Source: Streptomyces sp. WMMB 322 (GTDB lineage Bacteria > Actinomycetota > Actinomycetes > Streptomycetales > Streptomycetaceae). Taken from it: a stretch of 64,000 nucleotides of DNA. The notes beneath the pieces were generated by a model that saw only the letters and a list, made by a program, of their open reading frames with translations, was not told the origin of the DNA and did no database searches. The position numbers and the translations under genes are program-made. The stretch lies in contig NZ_FMHI01000022.1 in assembly GCF_900090145.1 (NCBI RefSeq), positions 62,001 to 126,000 of the forward strand. Reading direction: 5' to 3'. This document shows positions 1 through 7,043 of the stretch, in pieces (the stretch's first letter is position 1; every line of letters begins with the position of its first letter).

Positions 1-402
1 GTGCTCGCGGTGGAGGGCCTGCTGTGGCGCGCGGCCCGCGTCTCCAGCGACATCCTGGTGTGGCTGCTCGGTGCGACGAGCGCCTGGAGTCTCGCCGGCG
101 AGCTCGACCGGCCGGGCAACGGCGCCGACTGGCTCTTCGGCGGGCAGGGCATGGAGTACCTGTGGCTCGGGCTTCCGATCGTGCTCGGCGCACTGGTGCA
201 CAACATCGGCGACGCGATCACCATCTCGGGCTGCCCGATCCTGTGGCCCGTCAAGATAAGCGGCAAACGCTGGTATCCGCTGGGCCCGCCGGAGTTCATG
301 CGTTTCCGCGCCGGAGCGTGGGTGGAAACGCGGGTGCTGATGCCCCTGTTCATGGTGCTCGGAGGTGCGGGAGCGGTCTTCGCGCTCGGCGTGCTCGGCT
401 GA
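1..402 (+). CDS. Metal-dependent hydrolase, YdjM/DUF457-type membrane protein (3' part)
   Basis: The reading frame is open at the window edge, so only the C-terminal 133 residues or so are visible and the true start probably lies upstream. The segment has three hydrophobic stretches (about residues 14-32, 50-68 and 110-131). Between the second and third sits VHNIGDAITISGCPILWP, which matches the His/Asp-containing signature HxxGDxxTxxGxPxxWP of the YdjM-like (DUF457) inner-membrane hydrolases common in Streptomyces. The substrate of this family is not established. The gene ends 71 bases before the convergent ABC exporter operon. Confidence 0.7.
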   Translation: MLAVEGLLWRAARVSSDILVWLLGATSAWSLAGELDRPGNGADWLFGGQGMEYLWLGLPIVLGALVHNIGDAITISGCPILWPVKISGKRWYPLGPPEFMRFRAGAWVETRVLMPLFMVLGGAGAVFALGVLG

Positions 403-473
403 GGCCACCCCAGGGGCTGCCGGCGCTCTCGGGAATGCCGGCGCCGTGCCGCCTGCACGTGACCGGGGTGTTC

Positions 474-2360
474 TCAGCCGTGCCAGGAACGCCAGAGAGC
501 CGCGTACGCACCGTCCTGTGCGACCAGGGTGTCGTGGCTGCCCAGTTCGCTGATCCGGCCGTCCTCCACGACAGCGATGACGTCTGCGTCGTGAGCGGTG
601 TGCAGCCGGTGTGCGATGGCCACGACGGTGCGCCCGTCGAGCACCTGGGCCAGCGAGCGTTCCAGGTGCCGGGCCGCGCGTGGGTCCAGCAGCGAGGTCG
701 CTTCGTCCAGCACCAGCGTGTGCGGGTCGGCCAGTACCAGCCGCGCCAGCGCGATCTGCTGTGCGTGCGCCGGTGCGACGAAGATCCCCCCGGAGCCGAC
801 CTCGCTGTCCAGGCCGTCCGGGAGCGAGCGCGCCCATCCGTCCGCGTCCACCGCTGCGAGCGCCGCCCACAGTTCGGCGTCGCTCGCACCCGTGCGGGCA
901 AGCAGCAGGTTGTCGCGGAGCGAACCGACGAAGACGTGATGTTCCTGGTTGACGAGTGCCACGTGCCGCCGGACCCGATCCGCCGGCATCCGCGACAACT
1001 CGGCGTTTCCCAGGGTGACTTCGCCCGTGCGCGGTCCGTAGATGCCGGCCAGCAGACGGCCGAGCGTGGACTTGCCCGCCCCCGAGGGCCCCACGAGCGC
1101 GACCCGGGTGCCGGGCGGCACGCGCATCGTGACGCCGTGCAGCACGTCCGTCCCCGTGCGGTAACCGAAGCGCACGCCGTCCGCGCGCAGTTCGCGGCCC
1201 TGCGGAGCCAGCAGCCTGTCTCCGGAGTCGGGCTCGATCTCCCGGACGCCGACGAGCCGCCCCAACGAGACCTGGGCGACCTGGAGTTCGTCGTACCAGC
1301 GAAGAATGAGCCCGACGGGTTCGAAGAGCATCTGCACCAGCAGTGCGCCCGTCGTCAGCTGTCCCACGCCGATCCAGCCCCACAGCACGAACGTGCCGCC
1401 GAGGATCAGCACCCCCGCCACGAGCAGCAGGTTGGTGACGTTGACGACGGGGAAGAGGACGGAACGCAGCCAGAGCGTGTAGCGCTCCCAGGCCGTCCAC
1501 TGCGAGATCCGCTCCTCGGACAGCGCGACGCGGCGCTCGCCCAGCCGGTGGGCCTCCACCGTGCGGCCCGCGTCGACGGTCTCCGCCAGGGCGCCCGCCA
1601 CGGCGGCGTACCCGGCGGCCTCGGAACGGTACGCACTGGGCGCCCGGCGGTAGTACCAGCGGCAGCCGAACAGCAGCACCGGCAGCGCGACGAGGACCGC
1701 CAGCGCCAGCGGGGGCGCGGTGGCCGTGAGGCCCCCGAGCAGCAGCGCGGCCCACACGACGCCGATGGACAGCTGCGGTACGGCCTCACGCATCGCGTTG
1801 GCCAGGCGGTCGATGTCCGTGGTGATCCTGGAGAGCAGATCCCCGGTGCCGGCCCGCTCCAGGACACCCGGAGGCAGCCGGACCGAACGGACGAGGAAGT
1901 CCTCACGCAGGTCCGCGAGCATCCGCTCGCCGAGCATCGCCCCGCGCAGCCGCACCTCCCGCACGAAGAGGCTCTGGACGACGAGGGCCAGCAGGAACAG
2001 ACCGACGACGCGGCTGATCTGCAGGTCGCGGCCACCCGAGGTGAGGTCCTCGACGAGCCCGCCCAGCAGGTAGGGGCCCGCCATCGACGCGAGTACCGCG
2101 ACGGTGTTGACAAGGATGAGCGTGATGAAGGCGCGTCTGTGGCGCCGCAGCAGTTCACCCACGTAGGTGCGGACGGTGGCCGTTCCGCCGACGGGCAGTG
2201 TGGTCGCATTCTCCGCCGACGCGGGATCGTATTCGGGCGGCGCGATGCCGATGCGGACGGTGGAGCCGTCCGGAGCCGCAGAGCCGGCAGAAGCCGTGTC
2301 GGCCGGAGCGGTGGAGCCGGCCGGGACGGAGGCACCCGTCGGAGTGGTCGGGGCGGTCAT
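474..2360 (-). CDS. ABC exporter half-transporter with degenerate signature motif
   Basis: 628 residues: a proline/alanine-rich N-terminal tail (about 1-55), a six-helix ABC transporter membrane domain (about 60-360) and a C-terminal ATPase domain. The ATPase has an intact Walker A (GPSGAGKST, about residue 422), Q-loop (LVNQEHH), Walker B (TLVLDEAT) and switch histidine (AIAHRL). The LSGGQ signature is replaced by VAPAHAQQ. The start codon overlaps the stop of the upstream gene at 2357-2360 (ATGA), so the two subunits are translationally coupled and almost certainly form a heterodimer. Their defects are complementary: this subunit contributes the good nucleotide-binding half and the partner the good signature. 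The exported substrate is unknown. Confidence 0.9.
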   Translation of the reverse strand: MTAPTTPTGASVPAGSTAPADTASAGSAAPDGSTVRIGIAPPEYDPASAENATTLPVGGTATVRTYVGELLRRHRRAFITLILVNTVAVLASMAGPYLLGGLVEDLTSGGRDLQISRVVGLFLLALVVQSLFVREVRLRGAMLGERMLADLREDFLVRSVRLPPGVLERAGTGDLLSRITTDIDRLANAMREAVPQLSIGVVWAALLLGGLTATAPPLALAVLVALPVLLFGCRWYYRRAPSAYRSEAAGYAAVAGALAETVDAGRTVEAHRLGERRVALSEERISQWTAWERYTLWLRSVLFPVVNVTNLLLVAGVLILGGTFVLWGWIGVGQLTTGALLVQMLFEPVGLILRWYDELQVAQVSLGRLVGVREIEPDSGDRLLAPQGRELRADGVRFGYRTGTDVLHGVTMRVPPGTRVALVGPSGAGKSTLGRLLAGIYGPRTGEVTLGNAELSRMPADRVRRHVALVNQEHHVFVGSLRDNLLLARTGASDAELWAALAAVDADGWARSLPDGLDSEVGSGGIFVAPAHAQQIALARLVLADPHTLVLDEATSLLDPRAARHLERSLAQVLDGRTVVAIAHRLHTAHDADVIAVVEDGRISELGSHDTLVAQDGAYAALWRSWHG

Positions 2361-4273
2361 GCGTGCTCTGCTCCTTCAGCCTGTGCGAGGCGCGGACCGT
2401 CGGATACGGGGGAGGGGGCAGTGGAAGAGGGGGCACCAGCGGCACCCGCACGGGGCCGTGCACCGTTCTCCGGTTCGCGCGTGACGACGGCGCGGTACCC
2501 GGCGTGCGTACGAAGCAGCTCGCGGTGCGGTCCCGCCGCGAGCACCTCCGTGCCGCGTACGAGGACGACCCGCTCCGCCTGGTCCAGCATCAGCGGGCTC
2601 GAGGTGAAGACGACCGTCGTACGGTCAGCCCGTACCCGGCGGAGGGACCGTGCGATACGGGCCTCGGTGTGGGCGTCCACCGCCGATGTCGGTTCGTCCA
2701 GCACCAGCACCTGAGGGTCGGTGACCAGCGAGCGCGCGAGCGCGAGCCGCTGCCGCTGCCCGCCCGAGAGCGACCGCCCGCGTTCGGTGACGGACGCATC
2801 GAGCGGATCGCCACCGGGATCGGCGTTGCCCTGCATCAGCGCGTCCAGCACGTCGCCGCACTGCGCGGCCTCCAGCGCGCGATGCTGCGGCACCGCACCG
2901 GAGTTGGGCACGTCCAGCAGTTCGCGCAGCGACCCCGACAGCAGCACGGGGTCCTTGTCCTGGACGAGCACGGCCGAACGGGCGCTCGCGAGCGGCACGT
3001 CGTCCAGCGGCACCCCTCCGAGAAGGACGGATGCGCAGTCGTCGCCTTCCGGCGCGTGGCCGCCGAGCCGGTCCGCGAGCTTGCCCGCCGCCTCCGGGTC
3101 GCCGCACACCACGGCGGTCAACTGCCCGGCGGGTGCGAGAAGTCCGGTCACGGGGTCGTAGAGATCGCCGCCCAGAGCCTCCTTTGCCTCCGGTTCCGTC
3201 CCGCCCTCGGCGGCCCCCGCCGGCTCCTCTCCTGTTCCGGGGGCGACCCTCCCGGAGCGGTCGTCGCTCTTGTTGCCGCCCCTGCGCAGGGACAGGACGC
3301 GGACGGCCCGCTGCGCCGACGGCCGTGAGAAGGAGTAGGCCATGGCGAACTCCTGGAACAGGCGCAGCGGGAACAGCAGAAAGGTCACCGCCCCGTACAC
3401 GGTGACGAGTTCGCCGACGCCGATGCGTCCGTCGAGGGCGAGGCCCGCGCCGCGCCATACGACGCCCACGAGAAGCAGGCCCGGGAGCGCGATCTGAACC
3501 GCTTCGATCAGTGCCCACATTCGTGCCGTGCGCACGGCAGCACGGCGGACTTCCTGGGACGCGAGCCGGTAGCGGTCCAGGAAGAGCTCCTCGCCACCGA
3601 TGCCGCGCAGCACACGCAGCCCCGCCACCGTGTCCGCCGCCAGCTCGGTGGCCCGTCCCGCCTTCTCGCGCTGCAGGTCGGCGCGGCGCGTGGCGCGGGG
3701 AAGCAGGGGGAGGACCGTGACGGCCAGCACCAGCATCCCCGCTGATACGAGCAGGCCCAGCTGCGGCTCGTAGACGACCAGGCCGGCGCAGACACCGACG
3801 GTGGTCAGCAGCGCCGCGCTGAAGCGTGACGCGGACTCCACGCACCAGCCGATCTTCTCGATGTCGCCGGTGGAGACGGCCACCACCTCTCCCGCGGCGA
3901 CCCGCTGAGTGAGCGTCGCCCCCAGGGCCGCCGTCCGGCGTGCCAGCAACTGCTGCACACGGGCCGCGGCGGTGATCCAGTTGGTGATCGCCGTGCGGTG
4001 GAGCATCGTGTCGCCGACCGTGACCGATACGGCGATGACGGCGAGCAGCGCACCGGCCTCGGCCAGGCCCTCACCCGAACCGGCCACAACGGCCTGCAAA
4101 GCCAGCCCGACCACGGCGGGAACGAGGGCAACGGAGGCCATGTGCAGGGTGCCCCAGCCCAGCGCCTTGGCCTGGCCTCCCAGCTGCTTGCGGCCCAGCC
4201 ACAGCAGGAAGCGGGGACCGGACCGCACATCGGGAACGCCGGGGTCGGAGTGGGGAAGATCGCGAATGTGCAT
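2357..4273 (-). CDS. ABC exporter half-transporter with degenerate Walker A
   Basis: 638 residues from the ATG at 4273; a longer frame upstream lacks coding character. An ABC membrane domain (about 30-330) precedes a short linker and an ATPase domain. Walker A is degenerate (CGDPEAAGKLAD, about residue 390, in place of GxxGxGKS/T). The switch histidine is absent (VVFTSSPL in place of VxxxxHR). The signature is perfect (LSGGQRQRLALARS) and Walker B is normal (VLVLDEPTSAVD). It is the first gene of a two-gene operon with the overlapping subunit downstream. One consensus and one degenerate ATP site is known for asymmetric exporters such as TM287/288 and TAP-like systems. The start region diverges from the L,D-transpeptidase gene at 4500. 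Confidence 0.88.
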   Translation of the reverse strand: MHIRDLPHSDPGVPDVRSGPRFLLWLGRKQLGGQAKALGWGTLHMASVALVPAVVGLALQAVVAGSGEGLAEAGALLAVIAVSVTVGDTMLHRTAITNWITAAARVQQLLARRTAALGATLTQRVAAGEVVAVSTGDIEKIGWCVESASRFSAALLTTVGVCAGLVVYEPQLGLLVSAGMLVLAVTVLPLLPRATRRADLQREKAGRATELAADTVAGLRVLRGIGGEELFLDRYRLASQEVRRAAVRTARMWALIEAVQIALPGLLLVGVVWRGAGLALDGRIGVGELVTVYGAVTFLLFPLRLFQEFAMAYSFSRPSAQRAVRVLSLRRGGNKSDDRSGRVAPGTGEEPAGAAEGGTEPEAKEALGGDLYDPVTGLLAPAGQLTAVVCGDPEAAGKLADRLGGHAPEGDDCASVLLGGVPLDDVPLASARSAVLVQDKDPVLLSGSLRELLDVPNSGAVPQHRALEAAQCGDVLDALMQGNADPGGDPLDASVTERGRSLSGGQRQRLALARSLVTDPQVLVLDEPTSAVDAHTEARIARSLRRVRADRTTVVFTSSPLMLDQAERVVLVRGTEVLAAGPHRELLRTHAGYRAVVTREPENGARPRAGAAGAPSSTAPSPVSDGPRLAQAEGAEHA

Positions 4274-4499
4274 GACGTCCCAGAGCGGTCGGTGCGAATG
4301 GTGACCCGGTGTGTGCGGCGCGATGAGGGGGCGTCCGCTTCCGTAGCCTCTCACCGTGGCGGTGCCGCCGCGCAACGGGTTTTCCGGCGCCGTGCGCCGG
4401 CCGGACCAACCCCCGCCGCACTGCCGGACCTGCGGAAGTGACCGGTTCCGAAAGGCTCGTGGATGCCGCCCCCGCCGCGTGGTGCGGGGGAGTGCGACC

Positions 4500-5291
4500 A
4501 TGGTGGACATGCGCAGGACCGGGGTGGAGCGGGTGCGGAACGCGCGGGCAGCCGAGAGCCGCAAGGCGGGGGTCCGGACGACGAGGACGGCCCTCACGGG
4601 CGCCGTGGCGGCTCTCGCAGTGACGCTGGGGGCGTGCGGCGGTGATGCGGGCGCCGCGAAGGAGGCGGGCAGCGGGAAGCACGGCGGCGACGCCGCACCT
4701 GAGGCCGACCCCACCCGTATCCCCGGTGTGAGCGATGCGCTGCACAAGCGGCTTCCCGGCAAGACCCGCCAGGTGGTGGCCGTTTACGGCAAGGGCAAGG
4801 ACTCACCCTCGGCGACGGTGCGGCTGTTCACCAGGAAGGGTGAGAAGTGGACCGCCGAGCGCAGTTGGCGGGGCCACAACGGGCGCAGGGGCTGGACCCG
4901 GAACCATCGTGAGGGGGACAAGCGCAGCCCTGTCGGCGTCTTCACCCTCACCGACGCCGGCGGTGTGCGTCCCGCGCCGGACGCGAAGCTGCCCTACACG
5001 GCGAGCGCCGCCTTCACACCGCCGTCGTACTGGCCGAAGAAGACACGGCACGACTTCGATCACGTCATCGCCGTCGACTACAACCGCAACAAGGGAACCT
5101 CCCCGCTCGACCCGGTGCGGCCCGAGGGGAAGGAGAAGGGCGGCAGCATCTGGCTGCACCTGGACCACGGCAGCGGCACGTCCGGCTGTGTGAGCATCTC
5201 CCGCGCCGGCATGGTGTATCTGCTGCGGACGCTGGACCCGGACGAGCACCCGGCGGTGGTCATGGGAGACAGAGCCGCTCTCGCCCGCTGA
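4500..5291 (+). CDS. L,D-transpeptidase-family lipoprotein (YkuD domain)
   Basis: 263 residues. The start ATG at 4500 follows GGGGGAG by 8 bases; ATG 4509 in the same frame is an alternative. After a basic N-terminus and a hydrophobic stretch comes a lipobox, VTLGAC, with Cys46 as the expected lipidation site, so the protein should be membrane-anchored outside the cell. The C-terminal domain ends in the YkuD catalytic signature: His in WLHLDHG and the nucleophile in GTSGCVSIS (Cys about 230). Such enzymes form 3-3 cross-links in peptidoglycan or attach proteins to it. It diverges from the ABC exporter operon, and no partner gene is visible. Confidence 0.82.
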   Translation: MVDMRRTGVERVRNARAAESRKAGVRTTRTALTGAVAALAVTLGACGGDAGAAKEAGSGKHGGDAAPEADPTRIPGVSDALHKRLPGKTRQVVAVYGKGKDSPSATVRLFTRKGEKWTAERSWRGHNGRRGWTRNHREGDKRSPVGVFTLTDAGGVRPAPDAKLPYTASAAFTPPSYWPKKTRHDFDHVIAVDYNRNKGTSPLDPVRPEGKEKGGSIWLHLDHGSGTSGCVSISRAGMVYLLRTLDPDEHPAVVMGDRAALAR

Positions 5292-5308
5292 ACCGGCCCG
5301 CACGGGCT

Positions 5309-5336
5309 GCACTTGGTTTCCGTAACGTCCAAGTGC
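5309..5336. terminator. Hairpin after the L,D-transpeptidase gene
   Basis: GCACTTGG at 5309-5316 pairs perfectly with CCAAGTGC at 5329-5336 across a 12-base loop, 18 bases after the stop codon. It lacks a T run, as is usual in Streptomyces. It could act as a terminator or belong to the amylase control region. Confidence 0.5.
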
Positions 5337-5378
5337 CGTACGCGAGCGTCTACTTCCTCTGCTACTCACAGGTGCCTG

Positions 5379-5459
5379 CTGCAAGTGGCCTCGCGACGCA
5401 GCGAGTTGCGGTCCAGCAGCAAGCAAGAATTTGCAGAAAGTGACTGGAAAGACTTGCTC
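5379..5459 (+). promoter_or_regulatory. Amylase control region with TTGCAG/CTGCAAG repeats
   Basis: Several short related motifs cluster 120-200 bases before the amylase start: CTGCAAG (5379-5385), GCAAGCAAG (5419-5427), TTTGCAG (5430-5436) and CTTGCTC (5453-5459). Streptomyces alpha-amylase promoters are known to carry CTTGCAG-type repeats bound by the MalR/Reg1 LacI-family repressor, which give glucose repression and maltose induction. The motifs are visible; the regulator is inferred from that family knowledge. I could not place the -10 and -35 boxes with confidence. Confidence 0.45.
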
Positions 5460-5578
5460 CACATCTTGACGTGCTCACGTGGACGACGGCAGGCTCCCTC
5501 CCGAACCCCCCACGGCGGCCTGGCGCGTGGCTGCCTTCCTCGGCACCTGTGTGTCCGACGACGAAGGAGCCGCACACG

Positions 5579-6946
5579 ATGAGAAAGCGTCTGATCTGCG
5601 CGAGCACGGCCGCGGTCCTGGCAGCGGGCGGTGTCACGGCGCTCAACGCGTGGCCGTCCCAGGCTGCACCCCCCGGTGAGAAGACCGTCACGGCAACGCT
5701 GTTCGAGAAGCCGTTCGCCGACGTGGGCAAGGAGTGCAAGGAAACCCTCGGTCCGGCCGGCTACGGCTATGTCGAGGTCTCGCCCGCGAGTGAACACATC
5801 AAGGGCGAGCAGTGGTGGACGTCGTACCAGCCGGTCAGCTACAAGATCGCCGGGCGGCTCGGCGACGCCGAAGCGTTCAAGAGCATGGTGGCGGCCTGCC
5901 ACGAGGCGGGAGTGAAGGTGATCGCCGACGCGGTCATCAACCACATGGCCGCCGGCTCGGGCACCGGCACCGGTGGGACGCAGTACAGCAAGTACGACTA
6001 CCCCGGCACCTACGGCGACTCCGACTTCCACGGCTGCCGCAAGGACATCTCCGACTACAAGAACCGGGAGGACGTGCAGAACTGCGAACTCGTCAGCCTG
6101 TCCGACCTCGACACCGGCAGCGACAAGGTGCGCTCCACGATCGCCGGTTACCTCGACGGGCTGAGGGACATGGGCGTCGACGGGTTCCGCATCGACGCCG
6201 CGAAGCACATGTCCGCACAGGACGTCGAGGCCATCAAGGGCAAGATGTCCGACCCCGGCTTCTGGGTCTCCGAGGTGATCCACGGAGAGGGCGAGGCCGT
6301 CCAGCCCGAGGAGTACACCGGCCTGGGCGACGTGGACGAGTTCCGCTACGGAACGCACCTCAAGAGCGCCTTCCAGGGCGGCGACGTGGGCGGCCTGAAG
6401 AACATCGCGGAGGGCAAACTGCCCTCGGGCAAGGCCCGCACGTTCGTCGACAACTGGGACACCGAGCGCAACGGTTCGACGCTCACCTACAAGGACGGCG
6501 ACCTCCACAAGCTCGCCAACGCCTTCATGCTGGCCCACCCCTACGGTGCGCCGAACGTCTTCTCCGGCTACGAGTGGTCCGACAAGGACGCAGGCCCGCC
6601 CAGCGGCGACGGAGCCTGGACGGACATGCACGCGCAGCGGGAGATCACCGGCATGGTCGGCTTCCGCAACACCGTCGGCGATGCGGAGCTGACCGACTGG
6701 TGGTCGGAGGGCTCCGCCCTGTCCTTCGGACGTGCCGGAAAGGGCTTCGTCGCCCTCAACGCGGGCGACGCGGAAGTCGGGCGGACGTTCCAGACACCGC
6801 TGCCTGCCGGCACCTACTGCAACGTCGCGAAGGCCTCGCCGGACGACTGCGGCGGAAACACCGTCACCGTCGGAGACGACGGCAAGGCGGAGACCACCGT
6901 TCCGGCGAAGGGCGTGGTGGCCCTGCACACGGGTGCCGAGTCCTGA
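5579..6946 (+). CDS. Secreted alpha-amylase, GH13
   Basis: 455 residues, starting at ATG 5579 after GAAGGAG. A signal peptide is clear: basic MRKR, a hydrophobic core and an Ala-x-Ala-like cleavage region near residue 30. The (beta/alpha)8 GH13 motifs are in order: ADAVINH (region I), GVDGFRIDAAKH with nucleophile Asp206, WVSEVIHG with acid/base Glu232, and FVDNWD with the transition-state Asp294. The His usually found in FVDNHD is Trp here. A short all-beta domain C follows, and there is no starch-binding domain (CBM20), which many Streptomyces amylases carry. It hydrolyses internal alpha-1,4 bonds of starch outside the cell. It stands alone and ends in a very long hairpin shared with the next gene. 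Confidence 0.93.
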   Translation: MRKRLICASTAAVLAAGGVTALNAWPSQAAPPGEKTVTATLFEKPFADVGKECKETLGPAGYGYVEVSPASEHIKGEQWWTSYQPVSYKIAGRLGDAEAFKSMVAACHEAGVKVIADAVINHMAAGSGTGTGGTQYSKYDYPGTYGDSDFHGCRKDISDYKNREDVQNCELVSLSDLDTGSDKVRSTIAGYLDGLRDMGVDGFRIDAAKHMSAQDVEAIKGKMSDPGFWVSEVIHGEGEAVQPEEYTGLGDVDEFRYGTHLKSAFQGGDVGGLKNIAEGKLPSGKARTFVDNWDTERNGSTLTYKDGDLHKLANAFMLAHPYGAPNVFSGYEWSDKDAGPPSGDGAWTDMHAQREITGMVGFRNTVGDAELTDWWSEGSALSFGRAGKGFVALNAGDAEVGRTFQTPLPAGTYCNVAKASPDDCGGNTVTVGDDGKAETTVPAKGVVALHTGAES

Positions 6947-6990
6947 CGGCAGCACGACCGCCGCGCTCGCCACGCGGGCGCACGGCCACC

Positions 6991-7043
6991 TGACCTTCCA
7001 GGGCCGCTCCCGGGCCCCCGCCGGGAGCGGTTCTGGAAGGTCA
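6991..7043. terminator. Long bidirectional hairpin between convergent genes
   Basis: A 23-base arm at 6991-7013 pairs with 7021-7043 through a 7-base loop; the only two imperfections can form G-U pairs on the + transcript. The last three bases (TCA, 7041-7043) are the complement of the TGA stop of the oxidoreductase read from the other strand, so the hairpin overlaps that gene's stop codon. It should terminate the amylase transcript and the opposing one. Confidence 0.85.

Noticed and set aside
24..2714. Plus-strand frame of 896 codons across the ABC exporter genes
   Set aside because: It is Arg/Gly/Pro/His-rich, has no motifs and runs opposite to two genes with complete ABC domains; a GC-bias shadow.
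2357..4762. Longer version of the second ABC subunit starting at 4762
   Set aside because: The region 4274-4762 overlaps the divergent L,D-transpeptidase gene and has no membrane or ATPase features; ATG 4273 is preferred.
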